Assembly (NCBI GenBank): GCA_003167055.1
Contig: PMUE01000129.1
Coordinates: 1-10,852 of the forward strand
Reading direction: 5' to 3'
DNA from: Vulcanimicrobiota bacterium
Lineage (GTDB): Bacteria > Vulcanimicrobiota > Vulcanimicrobiia > Vulcanimicrobiales > Vulcanimicrobiaceae
DNA length: 10,852 bases
Both the position numbers and the translations under genes were made by a program. This document shows positions 1 through 5,483 of the stretch, piece after piece; positions within the stretch are counted from its first letter, which is position 1; every line of letters begins with the position of its first letter. The notes below the pieces were generated by a model. The model searched no databases. It was given only the letters and a program-made list of their open reading frames with translations, and had not been told where the DNA came from.

Positions 1-1506
1 GACATCGAGGGCTCGACGGCGCTGCTGAACCGGCTGGGCGAGCGGTACGGCGAGGCGCTCTCCGCCCAGCGCTCGCTCATGCGCGCGGCGATCATGACGT
101 GGCACGGCCACGAGATGGGCACCGAGGGCGACAGCTTCTACGTGGTGTTTGAGTCCGCGGCCGACGCGGTGTGCTGCTGCCTGGCGGCGCAGCAGGCGCT
201 GGCCGGGCATGACTGGCCGGGCGGGGCCGCGGTGCGCGTCCGGATGGGCCTGCATTCGGGGGAGCCGACGCGGCACGAGGACGGCTACATCGGCATGGAC
301 GTGCACCGCGCGGCGCGGATCGCCGCGGCCGCGCACGGCGGCCAGGTTGTTCTGTCGGAGGCCACCCGGCTGCTGGCGGCCTCGCGGCTGCCTGCCGCGG
401 CGTCCGTCCGGGACCTCGGGCTGCACCGGCTGAAGGACATCGGCGCGCCGGAGCGCATCTACCAGCTGGCCGGGCCGGGCCTGCAGGAGCGGTTCCCACC
501 GCTGAAGAGCCTGGGCGCGCAGACGAGCCTGCCGGTGCCGATGACACCGCTGGTCGGCCGGGAGGACGAGCTGGCGCGGGTACGCGCCGCCATCGCCCGG
601 CCCGAGGCGCGGCTGGTGACGCTCACCGGCACGGGTGGCGTGGGCAAGACGCGGCTGGGCCTGGCCGCTGCCGCGGCGCTGGGGGAGGCCTTCCCGCAGG
701 GGGTGTTCTTCGTCGCGCTGTCGGCCGTCCGCGACGCCGAGGTGATGTGGAAAGCCCTGGCCGACAGCCTCGATGTCAGCGTGGAAGGTCAGGCCGCCGC
801 CGCGGTGACCGGGTACTTGGTGCAGCGCCGGGCGCTGCTGGTGCTGGACAACCTTGAACAGCTCGACGGCGCCGCCGACGTGGTGGCCGTGCTGCTGGCG
901 GCCGCCCCCAGCCTGGTGGTGCTGGCGACTTCGCGGCGGCCGTTGCACGTCCACGGCGAGCATGAGCTCGCGGTTCCGCCGCTGGCCGAAGTGCTGCTCT
1001 CGCGCATGTCGACGACATTTACGCTCGGAACCCACTACACCGGCGCGTGGCTCGGATATGTGCTGGTCGCGTTCGCGTTTGCGGTGCGCAAGCTGCCGGC
1101 AGGGCGTTCGACGATGCGTTGGCTGTGGGCGTGCGTAGCGCTGTGCGTACTCGAACTGGCGATCGCTAACCCATTGCACCCTGGGCTCAACCTCCACACT
1201 CGCGCGCCGCGCGATGTCGCGTTGGATGCCATGCTGGCGTCACTTCCGCGGAATGCCTCGATCGCGACACAAGAAGAAGCGTACACGCACCTTGCGCTCG
1301 AGGATCCGAACGCGACGCTGCTCCCGGAACAATCGGGCACGACGATCGATGCCTGCTACGTGTTGATCGATCGCGACTATCCCGATTCACCGCGCCTGCA
1401 AGAATATGGCGCCGCCTTCCAACATCTCGTTGACGCGCGCGCCTACGTTCTTGTGCGCAAAACCGGCGGCATCGAGCTGTATAGTCGCAGCGGAACGTGT
1501 GCTTAG
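1..1506 (+). CDS. Composite open frame: class III nucleotide cyclase/P-loop ATPase joined to DUF2079 C-terminus (5' partial)
   Basis: The frame is open from base 1, so the true start lies upstream. Residues 1-155 (counted from base 1) form a class III adenylate/guanylate cyclase domain: it opens with DIEGST, carrying a metal-binding Asp, has a second Asp in TEGDSF, and continues with RVRMGLHSGEP and AARIAAAAHGGQVVLSEAT. Next comes an NB-ARC/AfsR-like ATPase with VGREDEL, Walker A GTGGVGKT (210-217), Walker B LLVLDN (Asp283) and the ATSRRPL sensor. This architecture is typical of actinobacterial regulators that also carry TPR repeats and a DNA-binding domain. The ATPase stops abruptly after HELAVPPLA (about residue 329). 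The remaining 170 residues are unrelated: two membrane segments and a soluble tail matching the end of DUF2079 membrane proteins. I doubt that this is one natural protein. The stop TAG overlaps the stop of the convergent glycosyltransferase gene. Confidence 0.6.
   Translation, partial: DIEGSTALLNRLGERYGEALSAQRSLMRAAIMTWHGHEMGTEGDSFYVVFESAADAVCCCLAAQQALAGHDWPGGAAVRVRMGLHSGEPTRHEDGYIGMDVHRAARIAAAAHGGQVVLSEATRLLAASRLPAAASVRDLGLHRLKDIGAPERIYQLAGPGLQERFPPLKSLGAQTSLPVPMTPLVGREDELARVRAAIARPEARLVTLTGTGGVGKTRLGLAAAAALGEAFPQGVFFVALSAVRDAEVMWKALADSLDVSVEGQAAAAVTGYLVQRRALLVLDNLEQLDGAADVVAVLLAAAPSLVVLATSRRPLHVHGEHELAVPPLAEVLLSRMSTTFTLGTHYTGAWLGYVLVAFAFAVRKLPAGRSTMRWLWACVALCVLELAIANPLHPGLNLHTRAPRDVALDAMLASLPRNASIATQEEAYTHLALEDPNATLLPEQSGTTIDACYVLIDRDYPDSPRLQEYGAAFQHLVDARAYVLVRKTGGIELYSRSGTCA
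975..1005. other. Junction between two unrelated sequences
   Basis: Up to about base 985 the sequence is a very GC-rich AfsR-like ATPase; the first 20 codons of the window all end in G or C. After about 990 it is DUF2079-like, with the milder composition and CGATCG-rich texture of the remaining 9.8 kb. The frame continues through the join, which has a one-in-three chance of happening by accident. No insertion-sequence end, target duplication or tRNA marks the point. An assembly chimera is the simplest reading; a real recombination scar is possible. Confidence 0.6.
988..1506 (+). CDS. DUF2079-type membrane protein, C-terminal fragment
   Basis: This is the downstream part of the composite frame, which I read as the remnant of a separate gene. 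It has HYTGAWLGYVLVAFAFAV (membrane segment), a second hydrophobic stretch WLWACVALCVLELAIA, and then a soluble tail with ASIATQEEAYTHLAL, CYVLIDRDYPDSPR and YVLVRKTGGIELYSR. In DUF2079 proteins (multi-pass membrane proteins with a glycosyltransferase-C-like layout) the same order closes the polypeptide: last membrane helices, a segment about safe or unsafe residues near the membrane, then a final beta-rich tail. Only about 170 residues are present where the family usually has several hundred, so the N-terminal helices are missing. Its codon use (8 of the last 21 sense codons end in A or T) matches the rest of the window, unlike the cyclase part. The family call rests on pattern memory. Confidence 0.55.
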   Translation, partial: EVLLSRMSTTFTLGTHYTGAWLGYVLVAFAFAVRKLPAGRSTMRWLWACVALCVLELAIANPLHPGLNLHTRAPRDVALDAMLASLPRNASIATQEEAYTHLALEDPNATLLPEQSGTTIDACYVLIDRDYPDSPRLQEYGAAFQHLVDARAYVLVRKTGGIELYSRSGTCA

Positions 1507-2489
1507 CCCGCGAGCAGTTCGTGAAGGCTCGTCGCGACTTCATTCGACCACGCGCCTTCGGCGCTGACCGAGCGATATGGGGCGGCCCACGGCGCCCACC
1601 GCGCGATTTGTAAATCGAGATCGCGAATCGGCGCGTACACCGCGACCGTCGGGGTTCCCACCATGCCCGCGACGTGAATTGCCCCGCTATCGGGCGCGAC
1701 GAGCGCCGCAGCGCCGGCGATGGCTTCCTTCCATGGCACGAGTGACGAGTAGCGTTCAACGTGCACACGCGCAGCATCGGCGATACGTTGCGCGTACTCG
1801 CCTTCGTTCGCGGAAGCGAAGGCGTGTATCGTGCCGAACTGCGCGGCAGCGTCCAGCGCGCGCACGACTTGGGTGAAGTCCATGCCGAGCCGTTCCCACT
1901 TGTCGCTGACCTGGAAGGCGATGCGTTGACCGCGCGGGACGTCGGTATCGAGAATGAGCGGGCGCAGTACGAGTGGATCGCGTGAGATCGGCTCGGCGTC
2001 GACGAGCGACGCTCCCAGCTCCCACAGGACCTCGCATTCATGGGGGGCATTCGGATCGAGACCGGCGCTGCGTACGACCGCGCGCGTGAGCGTTGAGCGC
2101 GCCCAGAGCGTTTTGAACGGTTTGCCCCAGCCGTTTACGAAGCCGACGCGTTGCGGCGCGCCGACCGCCTGCGCCAAGCGATACCCGCCGGGATCCTCGG
2201 TTGCGACCAAGACGTCGCTGTACGCGTTCTTTCGCAGGCGAGCGCCAAACGTGGCGATAGCGTGCCGGTTCGTCGTCGTCGACGACCGCAGGGCAAATGG
2301 TGCAAGATAGACGGCGCGCGTTGCGCGCAAAGAGAAGACTTCGATGTTGACCGCACGCAGCACGACATCGACCCGTATCGCGCGTTTTTGCAGCTCGGCG
2401 AGTAATGGCGTGAGCGCGAGTGCGTCGCCGATGGCGTCGAGGCGGATCACGAGCACGGATGGGGAAGTCTGCGTCATGAAGGCTGCCAT
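1503..2489 (-). CDS. Glycosyltransferase family 9 (heptosyltransferase-like) protein
   Basis: 328 residues, the usual size for GT9 (GT-B fold) enzymes that transfer heptose or related sugars from a nucleotide donor onto lipopolysaccharide core or other surface glycans in the cytoplasm. The N-terminal domain starts with VLVIRLDAIGDALALTP (residues 12-28), the family's conserved acceptor-side loop with the Gly-Asp pair. The C-terminal donor-binding domain has the other hallmark at 263-287: APDSGAIHVAG followed by GTPTVAVYAP, equivalent to the usual DTGxxHxA...GxPTVxLFGP. An Asp-Ser-Gly replaces the more common Asp-Thr-Gly. The start may be the ATG at 2489 or at 2477 (residue 5); neither has a good Shine-Dalgarno. 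Its stop TAA shares bases with the TAG of the opposing frame, and its 5' end is divergent from the UPF0145 gene. The exact sugar cannot be told. Confidence 0.85.
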   Translation of the reverse strand: MAAFMTQTSPSVLVIRLDAIGDALALTPLLAELQKRAIRVDVVLRAVNIEVFSLRATRAVYLAPFALRSSTTTNRHAIATFGARLRKNAYSDVLVATEDPGGYRLAQAVGAPQRVGFVNGWGKPFKTLWARSTLTRAVVRSAGLDPNAPHECEVLWELGASLVDAEPISRDPLVLRPLILDTDVPRGQRIAFQVSDKWERLGMDFTQVVRALDAAAQFGTIHAFASANEGEYAQRIADAARVHVERYSSLVPWKEAIAGAAALVAPDSGAIHVAGMVGTPTVAVYAPIRDLDLQIARWAPWAAPYRSVSAEGAWSNEVATSLHELLAG

Positions 2490-2534
2490 GTTTACCGCTT
2501 GGACGGTCCCAGCGCCTGCCGCGGGCGAGCTCTA

Positions 2535-2882
2535 GTGATCGCGCCCGAGGCCGTCGTCACCTTCGATGAACTCGAAGGTCATCGGATCGTTAAACGGTAC
2601 GGCTACGTCTCGGGCGTTGCCACGCGCCCGCGCAATCGGTTGCGAGCGACATTCCGCAGCCTCGGTATGTTGATCGGCGTGGCGCCGGGCGAGTTTGTGA
2701 GTGACGCAGAACAACTGCGTGGCGAAGCGCTCGAGGGGATCTACCAGCGCGCGAATCATCTCGGGGCAAATGCGGTTATCGGTTTGAGCTTTCACGTCAG
2801 CGAAAGTCCCGACGGCTCGTGCAAGATCGTGGCCTTCGGTGAGGCGGTGCTTGCGGTCCCCAATGGTCCGGGCGATGCTTGA
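2535..2882 (+). CDS. YbjQ/UPF0145 family protein
   Basis: 115 residues from the GTG at 2535, close to the usual 105-110 of UPF0145 (DUF74, sometimes called a putative heavy-metal-binding domain). Family hallmarks in order: an N-terminal strand, then LEGHRIVKRYGYVSGVA, a variable middle ending in FVSDAEQLRGEALEGIYQRA, then LGANAVIGLSFHV and a closing strand with FGEAVLAV. The fold is known in this family to oligomerise in rings, but no biochemical role is established. The frame extends upstream to a TTG at 2499, but the GTG start fits the family length better and lies after a weak GGGCGAG. It overlaps the 5' end of the DNA glycosylase gene, so the two are probably cotranscribed. Confidence 0.8.
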   Translation: MIAPEAVVTFDELEGHRIVKRYGYVSGVATRPRNRLRATFRSLGMLIGVAPGEFVSDAEQLRGEALEGIYQRANHLGANAVIGLSFHVSESPDGSCKIVAFGEAVLAVPNGPGDA

Positions 2883-3531
2883 AGAGCGCGCGCTGCGCGA
2901 GCGCCTCTTATCTCAGGCTGCCGGACTTGCCGCCGGCTGTCGCAAGTGTGAAATCGGCGCGCAGCGTCGCAACAATGTCTACGGTGAAGGCGATCCGTGC
3001 GCGAGTTTGATGGTGATCGGCGAGGGCCCCGGCGAAACCGAAGACCTGCTCGGGCGCCCGTTCGTCGGGCGCGCCGGTCAACTACTCGACAAGATGCTCG
3101 CCGCCATCGGGTTTGCGCGTGAAGACGTCTACATCTGCAATACGGTGAAATGCCGCCCGACAGTCCCCGGTCCGCGTGGACCGAAGAATCGCGCGCCGGA
3201 CCCGCTCGAGATGGCGAATTGCCGGCCGTTCCTCGACGAGCAGATCGACATCATCCGCCCGCGCATCATCTTGGCGCTCGGTGCGCCGGCCGCAAAGTCG
3301 TTTCTCGGACGCGATTTTCAAATTACCAAGATGCGCGGGCGCTGGTACGAAGGACCGGCCGGCATCCCGTTGATGGTGACGTTCCATCCCGCGTACGTCT
3401 TGCGTCAGACGGGCGGTGAGCTCACGGCCGTCAAACGGATGGTCTGGGCCGATCTCAAGGCCGTGCGCACGAAGATCGACGAGGTCCTCGAGCCGCCCGC
3501 CAAAACGCCGGAGCAAGCGAGCCTCTTCTGA
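2875..3531 (+). CDS. Family 4 uracil-DNA glycosylase (4Fe-4S)
   Basis: Removes uracil from DNA at the start of base excision repair. From the ATG at 2875 it has 218 residues. The Fe-S cluster cysteines are C22 and C25 (CRKC), C93 (VKCRP) and C116 (NCRPF). The uracil-pocket motif is GEGPGETEDLLGRPFVGRAG at 49-68, and the second active-site motif is TFHPAYVLR near residue 170. This set defines family 4 (UDGa, Thermotoga/Thermus type). Between the third and fourth cysteines there are 22 residues, where about 15 is common; the extra part reads PGPRGPK. Alternative starts are ATG 2863 and GTG 2839; 2875 gives an 8-nt overlap with the upstream stop, typical of coupling. The stop TGA forms part of the extended -10 of rlmN. 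Confidence 0.92.
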   Translation: MLEERALRERLLSQAAGLAAGCRKCEIGAQRRNNVYGEGDPCASLMVIGEGPGETEDLLGRPFVGRAGQLLDKMLAAIGFAREDVYICNTVKCRPTVPGPRGPKNRAPDPLEMANCRPFLDEQIDIIRPRIILALGAPAAKSFLGRDFQITKMRGRWYEGPAGIPLMVTFHPAYVLRQTGGELTAVKRMVWADLKAVRTKIDEVLEPPAKTPEQASLF

Positions 3532-3537
3532 TATAAT
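3529..3537 (+). promoter_or_regulatory. Extended -10 promoter, predicted leaderless, for rlmN
   Basis: TGATATAAT is a perfect extended -10 (TGn plus TATAAT) in an otherwise GC-rich setting. The TGA is the stop codon of the glycosylase gene. No -35 is seen at 16-18 bp, which extended -10 promoters can do without. The hexamer ends 8 nt before the rlmN ATG (3546), so transcription would begin at or within about 2 nt of the start codon. The only purine-rich sequence upstream is GGGG, too close to be a good Shine-Dalgarno. Confidence 0.6.
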
Positions 3538-3545
3538 GGGGCGCT

Positions 3546-4637
3546 ATGGACGCCCAAACCATTTGGTTCGACGATGTTGCGCGTGGCATCGGCTTTGCTG
3601 ACGCGGACGATTTTACGCGCGCGCTCGACCTCAAGAACTATCGCCTCATACAGATTTATCGCGCCGCGAACAAGGAATTGCTTGGCGCCATCGGCGAGGT
3701 GACGACGCTGCCGAAAGAGTTGCGCGAGACACTCGAGCAACGCGGATTCTCGTTTTCGTCGGTCGAGCCGGTCGTGGTGCAGCGTTCGAACGACGCGCAA
3801 ACGACGAAGGGCCTGTTTCGACTGCACGACGGGAACGAAGTCGAAGCGGTCCTGATGGAGCACTACGGCGATCGGACGACCGTGTGCATCTCCTCGCAGG
3901 CCGGCTGTGCCTTCGCCTGTGCATTCTGCTCGACCGGGCAGGCCGGATTCACGCGCAATTTGACCTCGCGCGAGATCTTCGATCAGGCGCGCTACTTCGC
4001 GCGCGAACTCGCGACACGCAACAAGCGCATTACCAACGTCGTCTTCATGGGCATGGGCGAACCGTTTCACAACTATGTTGCCGTGATGGGCGCAGTCGCG
4101 TTGCTCCACGATCCGCACGGCCTGGGCCTCGGGCATCGCCACATTACGATTTCGACCGTTGGCTTGGTCGACAAGATCGATCGCTTCACCGATGAAGGGC
4201 TGCAGGTAAATCTCGCGATCTCGCTGCATGCGCCGAACGATCGGGTTCGCAGCGGATTTATGCCGGTCAACCGAAAATTTTCACTCGAGGAACTGATGGC
4301 GGCGTGCGAGCGTTACGTCGCGAAGACGAATCGTAAAGTGTTCTTCGAGTACGTGATGCTTGAAGGTGTCAACGATTCGCCGGAGTGCGCGCGCGAACTC
4401 GCCGAACTGATGCGCGGTAAGCTCTATCACGTCAACTTGATTCCCTACAACACGACGCCTGACGGCCCGTTCGCGGGAACGCCGGACCCGCGCATTTGGG
4501 AATTTGCCGCCGTGCTCGACAAGGCCGGCGTGCCGACGACGGTGCGCAAGAACATGGGCCGCGACATCGCCGCTGCCTGCGGCCAACTGCGCGCGGAAAC
4601 ACAACCGAAAGCGCACAAACTACCCTTGTCATCCTGA
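3546..4637 (+). CDS. rlmN: Dual-specificity 23S rRNA/tRNA adenine-C2 methyltransferase
   Basis: 363 residues, full length. A radical-SAM enzyme that methylates C2 of A2503 in 23S rRNA and A37 in some tRNAs, tuning translational accuracy. The N-terminal RNA-binding part is residues 1-100 (QIYRAANKELLGAIGEVTTLP). The Fe-S/SAM motif is CX3CX2C at C121, C125 and C128 in GCAFACAFCSTG, and the SAM-binding GxGE appears as MGMGEPFHN. The two mechanistic cysteines are both present: C114 (VCISSQAGC), equivalent to E. coli Cys118, and C345 (AAACGQL), equivalent to Cys355, which carries the methyl group. The related Cfr also methylates A2503, at C8, but the GRDIAAACGQL ending and the housekeeping setting favour RlmN. 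The last three codons and the stop lie inside an intergenic-type repeat, so the terminal residues LSS come from the repeat rather than from the family. Confidence 0.96.
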   Translation: MDAQTIWFDDVARGIGFADADDFTRALDLKNYRLIQIYRAANKELLGAIGEVTTLPKELRETLEQRGFSFSSVEPVVVQRSNDAQTTKGLFRLHDGNEVEAVLMEHYGDRTTVCISSQAGCAFACAFCSTGQAGFTRNLTSREIFDQARYFARELATRNKRITNVVFMGMGEPFHNYVAVMGAVALLHDPHGLGLGHRHITISTVGLVDKIDRFTDEGLQVNLAISLHAPNDRVRSGFMPVNRKFSLEELMAACERYVAKTNRKVFFEYVMLEGVNDSPECARELAELMRGKLYHVNLIPYNTTPDGPFAGTPDPRIWEFAAVLDKAGVPTTVRKNMGRDIAAACGQLRAETQPKAHKLPLSS

Positions 4638-4669
4638 GCGTAGGCGCGTGAGCGCCGAAGTCGAAGGAC
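4628..4669 (+). repeat. REP-like palindromic intergenic repeat
   Basis: The block reads TGTCATCCTGAGCG ... CGAAGTCGAAGGAC, with a perfect 5-bp hairpin GGCGC-GTGA-GCGCC at 4643-4656 in the middle and outer TCCT/AGGA complementarity (4632-4635 with 4665-4668). I recognise this TCATCCTGAGC...GAAGTCGAAGGA style as a type of short repeat scattered between genes in many bacterial phyla and metagenomes. Only one copy is in this window, so the dispersed nature is recalled, not seen. It overlaps the end of rlmN and abuts the next gene. Confidence 0.65.
4664..4668 (+). promoter_or_regulatory. Shine-Dalgarno-like AAGGA provided by the repeat
   Basis: AAGGA lies 10 nt before the GTG at 4679 and belongs to the right edge of the REP-like repeat. 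It is the only ribosome-binding candidate for the small Cys-rich gene. Confidence 0.45.
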
Positions 4670-4678
4670 GGATCTAAC

Positions 4679-5038
4679 GTGGAGACCCTGTCCGACGCCA
4701 GCGGAAACACGGCGACATTCGATCGAGCCGCAACCGTCCGGGCCTACGCCGTACTGGCGCGGGGCAGGACAGATGAGTGCGATTGCTTCTATTGCGCCAA
4801 ATACAGGCAGTTGCGGGGCCGCAACATCTTCCCCGCTCAGATGCTCGACGTTTGCGACCGTCTTGGGATAGACGTCTTGAAGGAAGGCGAAATAACAGTC
4901 GTAGAGGGCGCGGAGTCGGGGATGCTCTGCTACACCGGGGAACTGCACTTCGTGGGGGAAGTGCGCGTCAATTTGCGGACGCCCGATGGCGTTATTGCGT
5001 ATGAGATTCAGTTGCATTGGGTTTTGAGCGAGAGTTAG
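4679..5038 (+). CDS. Small Cys-rich protein of unknown function
   Basis: 119 residues from a GTG start. There is no signal peptide or membrane segment. A compact cysteine cluster CDCFYC (C34, C36, C39) in the first third looks like a metal- or thiol-binding knuckle. It is followed by IFPAQMLDVCDRLGID and a beta-rich end with CYTGELHFVGEV. I recall families of uncharacterised bacterial proteins with the same layout (C-x-C-x2-C, then a Phe-Pro helix, then LGID, then a GxxHFVG strand), so I think the gene is real, but I can give no function or family name. A long opposing frame (4445-5296 minus) covers it; I reject that frame because it also runs through the repeat and the structured intergenic DNA. 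Confidence 0.65.
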   Translation: METLSDASGNTATFDRAATVRAYAVLARGRTDECDCFYCAKYRQLRGRNIFPAQMLDVCDRLGIDVLKEGEITVVEGAESGMLCYTGELHFVGEVRVNLRTPDGVIAYEIQLHWVLSES

Positions 5039-5056
5039 AGCAACGTTGATCTCTGA

Positions 5057-5074
5057 CAACGAGTCTGATCGTTG
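5057..5074 (+). terminator. Weak hairpin after the Cys-rich gene
   Basis: CAACGA-GTCTGA-TCGTTG is a perfect 6-bp stem with a 6-nt loop, 18 bases after the stop codon. No T-tract follows, so its role as a terminator is uncertain. Confidence 0.25.
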
Positions 5075-5084
5075 CTTGCGCACG

Positions 5085-5124
5085 CCAAATAATGAACGAA
5101 GCGCCGCATTACTGCGGCGCTTCG
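5085..5124 (-). terminator. Strong hairpin with weak T-tract on the minus strand
   Basis: CGAAGCGCCGCA (5097-5108), loop TTAC, and TGCGGCGCTTCG (5113-5124) form a perfect 12-bp stem. Read on the minus strand it is followed by TTCATTATTTGG, a passable T-rich tail. On the plus strand no T-tract follows. It sits between convergent genes, so it could stop transcription from the minus-strand membrane-protein gene, end a transcript of the adjacent inverted repeat, or work in both directions. Confidence 0.5.
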
Positions 5125-5125
5125 C

Positions 5126-5280
5126 GCGCTTCGATGTGTCTGCAGGCATGATACAAGGCTCACGATAACACGTCTGCGGCGGCTTCGCAACGATGGGTGA
5201 ATCGTCGCGGCTGGAGCGCCCGGGAATCGGACCCGGAGCTACGCGGTGTATCATGCCTGTAGTCGACACCATCGAAGCGC
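5126..5280. repeat. Long imperfect inverted repeat enclosing two hairpins
   Basis: The arms 5126-5155 and 5247-5280 pair as 10 bp (5126-5135/5271-5280), one bulged base, 5 bp (5136-5140/5265-5269), a 3-nt bulge with two flanking pairs, then 13 perfect bp (5143-5155/5247-5259, CAGGCATGATACA). The 91-nt interior holds two further hairpins: 5186-5209 (8 bp with one mismatch, loop GGGTGA) and 5220-5236 (CCGGG/CCCGG with a 7-nt loop). On the minus strand that second hairpin directly precedes GCGCTCC, which can pair with GGGGCGC at 5283-5277, an acceptor-plus-T-arm-like arrangement that competes with the long arms. It could be a MITE-like element, a structured small RNA or a bidirectional terminator; I do not recognise a known family. 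Confidence 0.6.
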
Positions 5281-5483
5281 CCCAGCGCCTCTCCATCCCT
5301 CACTTAACAGCTGAGGACAAGTGGGCTTGCGGGTTCCGATTGGACCGGCAAGGTCGCGTTAGTTTCCGGTGAACATCCGCACCATCTCGCGGTCGGGCTC
5401 AATGTGCGCACCGCAATGCGCGCAGTGCTTCGGATAGCTGTTATACGCCGGTCCGGGGCCTGTGTTTCGGGTGCGCCGCGAGG
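5281..5483. other. Convergent intergenic stretch, mostly featureless
   Basis: About 200 bases with no confident gene. It contains a hairpin at 5326-5352 (CTTGC/GCAAG plus an inner GGT(T)CC/GGACC, loop GATT) without a T-tract. On the minus strand a frame ending with TAA at 5361-5359 encodes CAHCGAHIEPD near its C-terminus, which looks like one knuckle of a zinc ribbon (Cys codons at 5424 and 5415). The only start I can find for it is a GTG at 5526 inside the preceding gene, giving about 55 residues, so a decayed or very small zinc-ribbon gene is possible but not established. Confidence 0.35.

Noticed and set aside
3405..4229. 274-residue minus-strand frame opposite rlmN
   Set aside because: Lies antisense to clearly conserved UDG and RlmN motifs and has shadow-like composition.
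5212..5283. tRNA gene on the minus strand
   Set aside because: A 7-bp acceptor-like helix and a T-arm-like hairpin are spaced as in a tRNA, but no 5-bp/7-nt anticodon arm can be formed in the 38 nt between, the D-arm would have a 3-nt loop, and the T-loop reads TCCGATT rather than TTCxA.
5212..5283. tmRNA (normal or permuted)
   Set aside because: The GGGGCGC...GGTGTCGAC start resembles tmRNA 5' ends, but only about 40 nt separate it from the T-arm, there is no tag reading frame, and the order does not fit a permuted gene.
4445..5296. 283-residue minus-strand frame
   Set aside because: It runs through the repeat, the structured intergenic DNA and opposite both rlmN and the Cys-rich gene; it shows no recognisable domain and is a GC-rich shadow.
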